Below the pieces are notes generated by a model. That model did no database searches and had not been told where the DNA came from. It worked only from the letters and a program-made list of their open reading frames with translations. Made by a program: the position numbers and the translations under genes. A DNA stretch of 52,812 nucleotides, from NCBI GenBank assembly GCA_015056315.1, contig SVGN01000016.1:1-52812 (forward strand). Direction: 5' to 3'. Within the stretch, counting starts at the first letter, position 1, and every line of letters starts with the position of its first letter. Shown in pieces: positions 7,340 through 15,100 of the stretch. The stretch is from Clostridiales bacterium. Its GTDB lineage: Bacteria; Bacillota; Clostridia; Christensenellales; Aristaeellaceae.

Positions 7340-8605
7340 ATGGCATTTTACGATGAGCACAAGAAGGTATCCCGCAAGGAAAAGGTAGAGCGCGCCATGA
7401 TGCGCGGCGGCTTCGACGATGAAGGCAGCCGCTACGGCGGCAAGCCCCAGAAGGGCGGCTTCCGCAGCGAGGGCCGCAGCAGCGACCGCCGCTTCGGCGA
7501 CGACCGCAAGCCCCAGAAGGGCGGCTTCCGCGGCGAAGGCCGCACCGGTGACCGCCGCTTTGGCGACGACCGTAAGCCCCAGAAGGGCGGCTTCCGCAGC
7601 GACGACCGCACCGACCGCCGCTTTGGCGACGACCGCAAGCCCGTGAAGGGCGGCTTCCATGGCGATGACCGCCGCCCCGCCAAGGGTGGCTTCCGCAGCG
7701 ACGACCGTACCGACCGCCGCTTTGGCGATGACCGCCGTGCCCCCAAGGGCGGCTTCCGCAGCGATGACCGCCCCCGCTTCGAGGATCGACGTCCCCGGGA
7801 GGAGAGCGGCTACGACCGTTACCGCTACGATGCCCCCGTGGCCTACGACAACCCCGCTCAGGGCGGCGAGAGCGAGATCGTACCCAACGAGAACCTGCTC
7901 TCCGGCCGCAATCCCATCCGTGAGGCCCTCAAGAGCGGCCGCGATATCGAAAAGCTGCTGGTGGCCCGCGGCGAGCTGAGCGGCTCCGCCCGCGAGATCG
8001 TGCAGATGGCCAAGGAGCGCCACATCCCTGTGCAGGAGGTGGATCGCATCCGTCTGGATGCCATCACCCACAACCATCAGGGCATGCTGGCCTTTGCCTC
8101 CGCTTACCAGTACTCCACCGTGGAGGCCATGCTGGCCCTTGCCGAGGAGCGGGGCGAGGAGCCCTTCCTGGTGCTGCTGGACGGCATCACCGATCCCCAC
8201 AACCTGGGCGCCATCATCCGTACCGCCGAGTGCGCCGGTGCCCATGGCGTTATCGTGCAGGAACGCCGTGCCGTGGGTCTCACCCCCGCTGCCGTAAAGG
8301 CCAGCGCAGGCGCTGTGGAGCACCTGCCCGTTGCCCGGGTCAGCAATCTGGGCAATACCATCATTGAGCTGCAGAACAAGAACATCTGGGTCTACGCCGC
8401 CGATATGGAGGGCGAGAACTATGCCGAGGCCGACCTCACCGGCGCTCTGGCGCTGGTGATCGGTGCCGAGGGCGAGGGCGTGAGCCGCCGCGTGCTCAGC
8501 CTGTGCGACAAGACCCTCTCCCTGCCCATGCGCGGCAAGCTGGACAGCCTCAACGCCAGTGTGGCGGCGGGCATCCTGCTCTACGCTGCCATGCGCGCCC
8601 GCTGA
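7340..8605 (+). CDS. rlmB: 23S rRNA 2'-O-methyltransferase (TrmH/RlmB family) with a basic repeat tail
   Basis: A 421-residue SPOUT methyltransferase. Residues about 180-255 are the substrate-binding domain (NLLSGRNPIREALKSGR). The catalytic knot follows with LDGITDPHNLGAIIRTAE, then VIGAEGEGVSR and the C-terminal LPMRGKLDSLNASVA. RlmB methylates a guanosine in 23S rRNA; other family members modify tRNA. Residues 1-170 are unusual, a low-complexity chain of about 21-residue units rich in Arg, Gly, Asp and Phe, probably a disordered RNA-binding tail. Typical family members are about 250 residues. ATG 7340 has AGGAGA upstream. The gene ends 5 bp before the NYN gene. Confidence 0.9.
   Translation: MAFYDEHKKVSRKEKVERAMMRGGFDDEGSRYGGKPQKGGFRSEGRSSDRRFGDDRKPQKGGFRGEGRTGDRRFGDDRKPQKGGFRSDDRTDRRFGDDRKPVKGGFHGDDRRPAKGGFRSDDRTDRRFGDDRRAPKGGFRSDDRPRFEDRRPREESGYDRYRYDAPVAYDNPAQGGESEIVPNENLLSGRNPIREALKSGRDIEKLLVARGELSGSAREIVQMAKERHIPVQEVDRIRLDAITHNHQGMLAFASAYQYSTVEAMLALAEERGEEPFLVLLDGITDPHNLGAIIRTAECAGAHGVIVQERRAVGLTPAAVKASAGAVEHLPVARVSNLGNTIIELQNKNIWVYAADMEGENYAEADLTGALALVIGAEGEGVSRRVLSLCDKTLSLPMRGKLDSLNASVAAGILLYAAMRAR
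7441..7785 (+). repeat. In-frame tandem repeat encoding the RlmB N-terminal tail
   Basis: Imperfect tandem units of about 63-66 bp encode KPQKGGFRSEGRSSDRRFGD-like peptides. There are five to six units, one of them a 36-bp short form (KPVKGGFHGDDR). Every unit length is a multiple of three, so gain or loss of units would change only tail length. Confidence 0.85.
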
Positions 8606-8610
8606 GCGCA

Positions 8611-9135
8611 ATGAAGCCCCTTCTGTACGTCGATGGCTATAACATCATCGGCGCATGGCCTCAGGCCGAAAAGGAGAACTGGCCCCTGGACGAGTGCCGG
8701 GACAGGCTCGTGCTCCTTCTGGAGGATTATGCGGGCTACACCGGCCAGGAGGTGTGGGTGGTCTTTGACGGCTACCGCACCGAGCGGCCCCAGCGCACCG
8801 TGGAGCCCCACAAGGAGCTTACGGTGGTCTACACCCGCCACGGCGAGACCGCCGACCACTACATAGAGCGTATGTGCCAGCTGCTGCCCAAATACCGGGA
8901 GGCCCGCGTCGCCACCAGCGACGGCATCGAGCAGACCCTCATCCTGGGGCGGGGCGCTACCCGCCTCAGTGCCAGGGAATTCTGGCGGGAGGTGAACCGG
9001 GAGCGGGCGGATGGCCGTGGCAGGTACACCACCCATGCCCGCAGCGCAAAGCCCTCCGTGGGCAGCGGCTCCCTGCGCAGCGCCCTCAGCGCCGAGCAGT
9101 TTCGCCTGCTGGATGAGCTGCGCAGGCAGAAGTGA
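8611..9135 (+). CDS. NYN-domain RNase, YacP/Rae1 family
   Basis: A 174-residue PIN-like nuclease. Conserved acidic residues appear in LLYVDGYNIIGAW, VWVVFDGYR, ETADHYIERM and VATSDGIEQTLILGRGATRLS. The Bacillus homologue Rae1 (YacP) is a ribosome-associated endoribonuclease that cuts mRNA in the A site. The gene begins 5 bp after rlmB at ATG 8611 with no clear ribosome site, suggesting translational coupling. The basic C-terminal tail from about residue 130 could contact RNA. Family assignment is secure and the target is inferred. Confidence 0.88.
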   Translation: MKPLLYVDGYNIIGAWPQAEKENWPLDECRDRLVLLLEDYAGYTGQEVWVVFDGYRTERPQRTVEPHKELTVVYTRHGETADHYIERMCQLLPKYREARVATSDGIEQTLILGRGATRLSAREFWREVNRERADGRGRYTTHARSAKPSVGSGSLRSALSAEQFRLLDELRRQK

Positions 9136-9174
9136 TCCCTTTTTTTCCATGATCATAAGGCAGGTGAAACCGTT

Positions 9175-9936
9175 ATGGCATATATGGATGACGAGCAGCT
9201 TCCCCTGGGGGAGGAGGAGATGGATCTGTTCCTCCGGGAGGAAGAAGGCGAAGAGGATGCCGACCGGGAGCCGGAAAACGATGCTGCCGCCGAAGCGTGG
9301 AGCGCCTCCGGCCTGTTTGCCGACCAGACAGACGAGCAGGTGGTCACCCTGGCCCAGCAGGGCGATGCCGTAGCGGTGGAATACCTGCTGGGCAAGTACA
9401 AGAACTTTGTGCGCTCCAAGGCACGCAGCTACTTCCTCATCGGTGCCGACCATGAGGATATCGTGCAGGAGGGCATGATCGGTCTGTTCAAGGCGGTGCG
9501 GGATTACCAGCCCGAGCGGCTCAGCAGCTTCCGCGCCTTTGCGGAATTGTGCATCACCCGCCAGATCATCACCGCCATCAAGACCGCCACCCGTCAGAAG
9601 CATGTGCCCCTCAACAGCTATGTTTCCCTCAACAAGCCCATCTACGACGAGGAAAGCGACCGCACCCTGATGGATGTGATCGTGGAATGCCACGCCCAGA
9701 ACCCGGAGGAGCTGATCATCGGCCGGGAGGAGATCCTCACCCTGCGGGATAAGGTGGAGCAGGTGCTCAGCGGTCTGGAGCAGGATGTGCTCAGCGCCTA
9801 TCTGGATGGCAAGAGCTATCAGGAGATCGCGGATATGCTGGGGCGGCACGTCAAATCGATCGATAACGCGCTGCAGCGGGTAAAGCGCAAGCTGGAAAAA
9901 TCGCTTGCGGAGAGCAAGGCGCAGGAGGAAGACTGA
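9175..9936 (+). CDS. sigH: RNA polymerase sporulation sigma factor SigH
   Basis: A 253-residue sigma-70-type factor. Region 2 includes EDIVQEGMIGLFKAVRDY, and region 4 includes KSYQEIADMLGRHVKSIDNALQRVKRKL. The linker LNKPIYDEESDRTLMD is characteristic of SigH, which drives early sporulation and transition-state genes. It stands in the classical position after the NYN gene. The first 45 or so residues form a very acidic leader (LGEEEMDLFLREEEGEEDAD) not usual in SigH, which is normally near 218 residues. No better start with a ribosome site is visible, and AAGGCAGGTGA precedes ATG 9175. The stop overlaps the next start as TGATG. Confidence 0.92.
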   Translation: MAYMDDEQLPLGEEEMDLFLREEEGEEDADREPENDAAAEAWSASGLFADQTDEQVVTLAQQGDAVAVEYLLGKYKNFVRSKARSYFLIGADHEDIVQEGMIGLFKAVRDYQPERLSSFRAFAELCITRQIITAIKTATRQKHVPLNSYVSLNKPIYDEESDRTLMDVIVECHAQNPEELIIGREEILTLRDKVEQVLSGLEQDVLSAYLDGKSYQEIADMLGRHVKSIDNALQRVKRKLEKSLAESKAQEED

Positions 9937-11966
9937 TGCCTGCCGAGATCTATGAGGTGGCCGCCCTTGCGGCCCGGTTCTGGTTTCTTTTGCTGATGGT
10001 GATCATCGTCTGGCGCAGCTACCGCTGGTACGCCCGGGATCGCCGTGTACGGAAAAAACGCCTGGATGAATTACCGGATGCAGGCTATATCGGAGAACTG
10101 GTGGTCATGCAGAGCGCAGGCCCTCTTCACGAGGGCGATGTGCTCTCTGTGCCTTTTGAGGGGTATCTGGGCAATCTGCGCAACAACGATGTGTGCCTGG
10201 AGCTGGAGAGCGTTGCCCCCCGCCACCTGTGGTTCCGTTACGACCGGGAGCAGGGCATCTGCTTTACGGCGCTGGATGGCAACGAGTTCTTTGTGGATCA
10301 GCTCTCCAGCGAGGAGCAGCCGGAGGGGCTGTACATGGTGCACGGCTCCTGGCTGCGTGTGGGCGATGCGCTGCTCCGCCTGCGCATGTTTGAGGGCTAC
10401 GAGGTAAAAGCACCTCCACAGCCCGCCTATGCCCGCCCCGGCAACCCCTGGGAGCAGGAGGCTCCTATGGGCGGCTATGCCCTGCAGCCGGAGATGCCCG
10501 GTATGGCAGCCCCCGACCTGTTTGCCCCGCAGGCAGCCCCGCAGCCCCGGGAAGCGGAGCCTGCTGCCGCCGATGCCGTGGAGACCTACTCGCCCTATGG
10601 GCAGCGTGTGCGCAGACAGTTTACGCAGGCCAGGCGCAGCCGCAGGCAGGATGCTGCCCCGCAGCCCGCAGAGCCTGTGCCGCAGGAGGATAATCCTTAC
10701 CGCAGCCGCCGGAGCATTCCCGGCATGCCCGCAGAGGTGGCTGCGCACCGTTTTGCCCCCGAAGAGCCCGAACAGACCGCCCCGGCCGCCGGGGAAGAAG
10801 CCGCGCCTGCGGCAGCGGCCAGCGAACCGAAGCAGGATACCGGCGCTTTCTCTTCCATGAGCGTCTACGCCCAGCTGATGGCCAGAGCCTATGCCTCTGC
10901 GGAGGAGGAACAGGCCCCCGGGCAGGAGGAAGCTCCGGCAGCAGGCACCGCTGTGCCTTCGATGGCAGATGGGGTGGTGGCGCAGGCTGACCGGCCGGCA
11001 GCGGCTGTACATCAGCCTGTTGCCACCCGGCCCGCTACAGCCGCCGCCCGCCCTGAGGCAGCACATACCGCAGCACCGGCTGCGAGTGTTAAGCCCGCAC
11101 CGGCATCCGCCGCCTGCCCGGAGGCAGCACATACCGCAGCCCCGGCAGCGAAAGCCAAGCCCGCAGCGACGGCTGCCATCGGAGCCGTACCGGCTAACAC
11201 CGCTAATCCCGCAGCGGCTGTAAACCGGCCTGTTGCCCCCCGGCTCGCCACAGCCCCCCGGCAGCCCGCCGCATCGGCAGCCGCCGCCCGCCCGGAAGCA
11301 GCGCATACCGCAGCCCCGGCAGCGAAAGCTAAGCCCGCAGCGGCAGCCATAGCCCAAACCGCAGAACCCGCTGCTGTCAAACCCGCAGCGTCTGCAAGCC
11401 ACCCCGCCGCCAAACCCAACGCAGCTGTCCGGCAGCCCGCTGCCCCCAACTTCGCCCCCGCGCGGCCTGCGGCGGAAAAGCCCGCCCCTGCGGCAGCAAA
11501 GCCTGCATCTGCAAGCCCAGCCGCCCCCAAGGCATCTGCACAGCCCCGCCCCAGTTTTGCCCCTCAGGTGCCCGACCGGCAGGAGATGGTCTTCGAAGAC
11601 CCGCTGCCGCAGGAGGATTCGCTGCACCCCATCGGTCAGGAGACCTTCCACCCCCTGATGGAGGAAGAGGGCTGGGACGAATGGGACGATTGGGAGGAAC
11701 CGGCCCCTGTCCGCTCTGCCGTGCAGCCGGTCAAGCCCGAACCCCGGCAGGAACAGCCTGCCGCCAAGCCCGCACAGCCCGAGGAGGATTGGCCGTACCT
11801 GTCCCGTACCGATCAGTGGCAGGCTGCGGCTCTGTTTGCCGACCTGCTGGATGAGGACGGCACCGATGCCACCACCCAGCCCGGCGGCGTGTACCGCAGC
11901 GAGAGCGTGGGTTCCACCACCCGCCGCATGCTGCAGCGCTATTTCAAAGGGGGTGGCCGTAGATGA
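9936..11966 (+). CDS. Membrane-anchored FHA-like protein with Ala/Pro-rich repeats
   Basis: A 676-residue protein. Residues about 8-28 form a transmembrane segment, followed by a basic stretch and an FHA-like beta domain (about 50-160: GYLGNLRNNDVCLELESVAP, RHLWFRYD, LDGNEFFVDQ). The rest is long, Ala/Pro-rich and probably disordered, with an acidic C-terminus (EEEGWDEWDDWEE). FHA domains bind phosphothreonine, but the usual Gly-Arg is Gly-Asn and the Ser before Arg-His is Pro, so binding may be weak or lost. It precedes an FtsW/RodA gene and a PBP gene, like the FHA-rodA-pbpA arrangement of Actinobacteria, suggesting a role in organising wall synthesis. Its start shares one base with the sigH stop, and its stop overlaps the next gene as ATGA. 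Confidence 0.75.
   Translation: MPAEIYEVAALAARFWFLLLMVIIVWRSYRWYARDRRVRKKRLDELPDAGYIGELVVMQSAGPLHEGDVLSVPFEGYLGNLRNNDVCLELESVAPRHLWFRYDREQGICFTALDGNEFFVDQLSSEEQPEGLYMVHGSWLRVGDALLRLRMFEGYEVKAPPQPAYARPGNPWEQEAPMGGYALQPEMPGMAAPDLFAPQAAPQPREAEPAAADAVETYSPYGQRVRRQFTQARRSRRQDAAPQPAEPVPQEDNPYRSRRSIPGMPAEVAAHRFAPEEPEQTAPAAGEEAAPAAAASEPKQDTGAFSSMSVYAQLMARAYASAEEEQAPGQEEAPAAGTAVPSMADGVVAQADRPAAAVHQPVATRPATAAARPEAAHTAAPAASVKPAPASAACPEAAHTAAPAAKAKPAATAAIGAVPANTANPAAAVNRPVAPRLATAPRQPAASAAAARPEAAHTAAPAAKAKPAAAAIAQTAEPAAVKPAASASHPAAKPNAAVRQPAAPNFAPARPAAEKPAPAAAKPASASPAAPKASAQPRPSFAPQVPDRQEMVFEDPLPQEDSLHPIGQETFHPLMEEEGWDEWDDWEEPAPVRSAVQPVKPEPRQEQPAAKPAQPEEDWPYLSRTDQWQAAALFADLLDEDGTDATTQPGGVYRSESVGSTTRRMLQRYFKGGGRR
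11045..11343 (+). repeat. Imperfect in-frame repeats in the FHA-like gene
   Basis: Three units of roughly 40-60 bp begin near 11045, 11111 and 11284. They encode PEAAHTAAPAAKAKPAA or close variants and are separated by other Ala/Pro codons. The units stay in frame. Confidence 0.75.
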
Positions 11967-13285
11967 ACCGTACAACGCCCGAGCAGCAGGCCCGGCGGGA
12001 GAAGCGGCAGCGCCGCAGACAGCCGGAGCGCAGGCTGGTGGCTGTGGAGATGCTGTTCTTCTTCAGCGCCTTCCTGCTCATCTCTCTCAAGGAGCGGGTG
12101 GACTGGATGGGCATCATGCTGGCCTTTCTGGTGCCTGCCCTCATTCATTTTGCTACCATCATCATTCCCAGAGGCTTTGCTGCCGATAAGCTGCTGATGG
12201 GCATCGTCAATTTCCTCTGCGCCCTGGGCGTGCTCATCCTCTACTCCACCGATGTGGAGGCGGGCACCACCCGCGGCTTCCAGCAGGCGCTGTACTACGG
12301 CATCGGGCTGGTGGTCATGTTCTTCACCAGCCTGCTGGTGTGCAAGGTGCGCCGCTGGGATAAGCTCATCTGGCTCCTGTTCGTGGGCTCGGTGGGCTTC
12401 ATCGCTCTGCCGCTGGTGTTCGGCAAGGAGTATCAGGGCGCGCAGAACTGGATCTTTGTGGGCGGCATCAGCGTGCAGCCCAGCGAGGCCGTCAAGCTGG
12501 CGCTGGTGCTGCTGCTCAGCTGGTTTATGAGCGAGCAGCGCCTGCTGCCCTGGCTGGGCTTTCTGGGCGCGTGCATGCTCATCCTCATGCTGCAGAAGGA
12601 CCTGGGCACCGCTCTGGTCTACTACGCCACCGCCCTGATCCTCTTCTATGCCAACACCGGCAGCCTCACCCTCACCGGCGTGGGTCTGGCGGGGGCGGCA
12701 GGCGCAGCGGTGGTGGGCTACAAGATGTTCCACCATGTCAAAAACCGTGTGGCCGCCTGGCAGAACCCCTGGAGCGATTATGCGGGCACCGGCTACCAGC
12801 TGGCGCAGGTGCTCATGGCCATCGCCTCCGGCGGCCTGTTCGGCGTGGGCCTGGGCCTTGGTTCGCCCCGGGTGATCCCGGTGTACTTTACCGACTGTAT
12901 CTTTGCGGTCATCTGTGAGCAGTTCGGCGTGCTGTTCGGCATCCTGACCCTTGCCCTGTACGTGATCATGATCCTCCGGGGCATCAGCACGGCCATCTCG
13001 GCCCGCCGCAGCTTCTACGGCCTCATCGCCATGGGCGTTACCGCCATGCTGGGGGTGCAGACCTTCATCATCATTGCAGGCGTGCTCAAGATGATCCCCC
13101 TGACGGGTGTTACCATGCCCTTTGTCAGCTACGGCGGCAGCTCCCTGGTCAGCAGCATGGGCCTGATCGGGCTGTTGCAGGGCGTGAGCACCCTCAACCA
13201 GAAAGACCTTTCCTACGATTATCAGATGAGCCGCGCGGCGCTGGAGCCGGAGCAGGCTGAGGAGAACCGATCCTTCGGGAGGTGA
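11963..13285 (+). CDS. FtsW/RodA/SpoVE family peptidoglycan glycosyltransferase
   Basis: A 440-residue SEDS protein with about ten membrane segments after a 25-residue basic cytoplasmic N-terminus. Family landmarks are NWIFVGGISVQPSEAVKLAL, LQKDLGTALVYYATALILFY, with the Asp needed for glycan polymerisation, and the end TGVTMPFVSYGGSSLVSSMG. SEDS proteins polymerise lipid II and work with a class B penicillin-binding protein, and one follows 5 bp downstream. FtsW, RodA and SpoVE cannot be separated with confidence; the FHA and PBP neighbours favour a RodA-like elongation role, while nearby sigH allows a SpoVE role. The start overlaps the FHA stop (ATGA), so the two are translationally coupled. 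Confidence 0.9.
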   Translation: MNRTTPEQQARREKRQRRRQPERRLVAVEMLFFFSAFLLISLKERVDWMGIMLAFLVPALIHFATIIIPRGFAADKLLMGIVNFLCALGVLILYSTDVEAGTTRGFQQALYYGIGLVVMFFTSLLVCKVRRWDKLIWLLFVGSVGFIALPLVFGKEYQGAQNWIFVGGISVQPSEAVKLALVLLLSWFMSEQRLLPWLGFLGACMLILMLQKDLGTALVYYATALILFYANTGSLTLTGVGLAGAAGAAVVGYKMFHHVKNRVAAWQNPWSDYAGTGYQLAQVLMAIASGGLFGVGLGLGSPRVIPVYFTDCIFAVICEQFGVLFGILTLALYVIMILRGISTAISARRSFYGLIAMGVTAMLGVQTFIIIAGVLKMIPLTGVTMPFVSYGGSSLVSSMGLIGLLQGVSTLNQKDLSYDYQMSRAALEPEQAEENRSFGR

Positions 13286-13290
13286 ACGCA

Positions 13291-14712
13291 ATGAAGCAGC
13301 AACGCACCCGCTTCCGGCTGCTGGGGTTTATGCTGATCCTGATGCTGCTGGTGGCAGGCGGCTATGGTGTGTACTCGGTATCCACCTACGGCAGCCGCTG
13401 GTTCGGCAGCAGCTACAACACCCGCTACCGGGCGGCGAAGAAGACGGTCATCCCCGGCGATGTGCTGGACCGCAACGGTGTGGTGCTGGCCTCTGCCGAT
13501 GAGGAGGGCAAGCGCACCTACAACCCGGATTGGTACACCCGCTGCGCCATGGTGCATGTGGTGGGCGATGCCAACGGCAACATTGCCAATGCGGTGGATT
13601 CCTTTCAGGCCTCCTATCTGTGGGGCTTCCGGACCAGCCTTGGGGAGCGCATCGGCGCGCTGCTCTCCAACGAGAAGCGCCGGGGCGATAACGTGACCCT
13701 TACCGTGGATTCGGGTTTGCAGACCAGGATCGCCGCCGCCTTTGCCACCATGCCCGCCACCCAGGGCAAGGCAGGCGCTGCTGTGGTGATGAATTACAGG
13801 ACCGGCGAGGTACTTGCCCTGCTCAGCGTGCCCAACTTCGACCCCACCGGCGATATGACGCAGGTGCTGAGCCATGCCCAGCACCCCTTCTGGAACCGGG
13901 CTTTGCAGAGCGTGCAGGCCCCCGGCTCCACCTTCAAGATCGTTACCGCCACCTCGGTGCTGGATCATATGAAAAACGCCACCACCCACCTGTTCGACTG
14001 CTCCACCGGCGCTACCCAGATCATGGGCCAGAACATACGGGATTACGGCTACGAGCACCACGGCATGATCACCCTGGATACCGCCTTCCGGGTCAGCTGC
14101 AACAACTCCTTTGCCCAGGCGGCGCTGATTTTGGGCGACCAGAACCTGCGCCAGACGGCGGAGGCCTTCGGCTTCAACGATAACTTCCTCTTCCGGGATC
14201 TGGTGGTGGAAAACAGCATATACCCCACCGATAACCGCAACGATTTCGAGGTGGCCTGGAGCGGCGCAGGCCAGAGCCGTGTGGCGGCAACGCCCATGCA
14301 TATGTGCATGGTGGCCGCCGCCATCGCCAACGACGGCATCATGATGGAGCCCCGCCTGCTGCTTCGGGTGAACAGCCCCACGGGCGTACAGCGGCTGGGC
14401 TTTACCAGCAAGGAATACCGCACCGCCTGCACCCCCTCCCTGGCCGCGCAGGTGGAGACCTACATGAAGGATGTGGTCTCCCGGGGCACCGGCAGATCGG
14501 CGGCGGTGGAGGGCCACACCATCGCAGGCAAGACCGGCAGCGCCGAGAGCAGCCTCAACGGCCAGTATGTGACCCACGGCTGGTTCGTGGGTTATCTGGA
14601 TGAGGAGGAAAACCCCTACGCCGTCTGCGTTTTCGTGGAGGATGGCGGCAGCGGCGGCAAGGTGGCTGCGCCCATCGCCAAGGAGATCTTTACCTGGCTG
14701 ACGGGGGAGTGA
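13291..14712 (+). CDS. Class B penicillin-binding protein (transpeptidase, PbpA/FtsI type)
   Basis: A 473-residue D,D-transpeptidase. A single membrane anchor lies at about residues 9-30. A short N-terminal region follows, with PGDVLDRNGVVLA, and then the catalytic domain: Ser213 in PGSTFKIVTA (SxxK), SCN at 269-271 (SxN) and KTG at 414-416. It is shorter than FtsI or PBP2 and resembles the PbpA class that pairs with RodA. ATG 13291 lies 5 bp after the SEDS stop, with GGAGGTG overlapping that stop. Transcription would end in the terminator that carries the repeat element immediately downstream. Confidence 0.92.
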   Translation: MKQQRTRFRLLGFMLILMLLVAGGYGVYSVSTYGSRWFGSSYNTRYRAAKKTVIPGDVLDRNGVVLASADEEGKRTYNPDWYTRCAMVHVVGDANGNIANAVDSFQASYLWGFRTSLGERIGALLSNEKRRGDNVTLTVDSGLQTRIAAAFATMPATQGKAGAAVVMNYRTGEVLALLSVPNFDPTGDMTQVLSHAQHPFWNRALQSVQAPGSTFKIVTATSVLDHMKNATTHLFDCSTGATQIMGQNIRDYGYEHHGMITLDTAFRVSCNNSFAQAALILGDQNLRQTAEAFGFNDNFLFRDLVVENSIYPTDNRNDFEVAWSGAGQSRVAATPMHMCMVAAAIANDGIMMEPRLLLRVNSPTGVQRLGFTSKEYRTACTPSLAAQVETYMKDVVSRGTGRSAAVEGHTIAGKTGSAESSLNGQYVTHGWFVGYLDEEENPYAVCVFVEDGGSGGKVAAPIAKEIFTWLTGE

Positions 14713-14732
14713 ATACCGGCAGTGAAATATAC

Positions 14733-14950
14733 AGGCACCCGGCATCGCTGCCGGGTGCCTCAGACCGTTGATAAACCCATACTTATCGATCAGAGCCGCA
14801 CATCTTGCACCTTCGGTGCTCGCTGTGCTTGCGGGAAAACGCTGCGGCGTAAGGGTTGTGGGCTCTGCCCACACCCGGCAGGGGGATGATCCCCCTGCAC
14901 CCCGCACTTTTTCAACGAGCTGAGGCACCCGGCATCGCTGCCGGGTGCCT
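14733..14950. mobile_element. Terminator-nested repeat element, copy A, with duplicated flanking hairpin
   Basis: The hairpin AGGCACCCGGC-atcgct-GCCGGGTGCCT occurs twice, at 14733-14760 and 14923-14950, with no difference. Between them lies an element bounded by CTCAG (14759-14763) and CTGAG (14920-14924). Its ends are imperfect inverted repeats over 17 bp. The core 14767-14910 reads identical to 31179-31322. The core holds small hairpins, including GCACC-TTCG-GGTGC, GTGGGC-TCT-GCCCAC and GCAGGGGGAT-GATCCCCCTGC. It has no convincing reading frame. Restoring a single hairpin would give a longer stem, ACAGG to CCTGT, followed by GTTTGTG. The layout suggests insertion with a 28-bp target duplication. 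Confidence 0.7.
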
Positions 14951-15029
14951 GTTTGTGTATGCGGACGATCGTGCCGGAATGATGAATGGAAGGTACCGAC
15001 CTGTTTGTCGTTGCAAAGCAGCACGAATA

Positions 15030-15058
15030 TTGAATGCCGAACCTGTTCATGATATGAT
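15030..15058 (+). promoter_or_regulatory. Promoter of the DUF4011 helicase-nuclease gene
   Basis: TTGAAT (15030-15035) and TATGAT (15053-15058) are 17 bp apart and end 42 bp before the start codon. This gene therefore has its own promoter. Confidence 0.7.
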
Positions 15059-15100
15059 ACCATTATCCACAAACCTTCCAAAGATGCCGGAGGTAACGAA

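Noticed and set aside
7249..7340. GGGCGCAGCGCCC palindrome between thyX and rlmB as a terminator
   Set aside because: The stem is short, with no T-tract and with rlmB continuing the operon; at most a weak processing site.
7441..7785. Regular repeats considered as a CRISPR array
   Set aside because: Units are contiguous without unique spacers, stay in frame and lie inside rlmB.
14790..15081. Small minus-strand frames across repeat copy A (and 31026-31319 across copy B) with the shared peptide VWAEPTTLTPQRFPASTAST
   Set aside because: The same peptide appears in both because the DNA core is identical. There is no ribosome site, the frames run into unrelated flanking sequence and the RNA is better explained as structured and non-coding.
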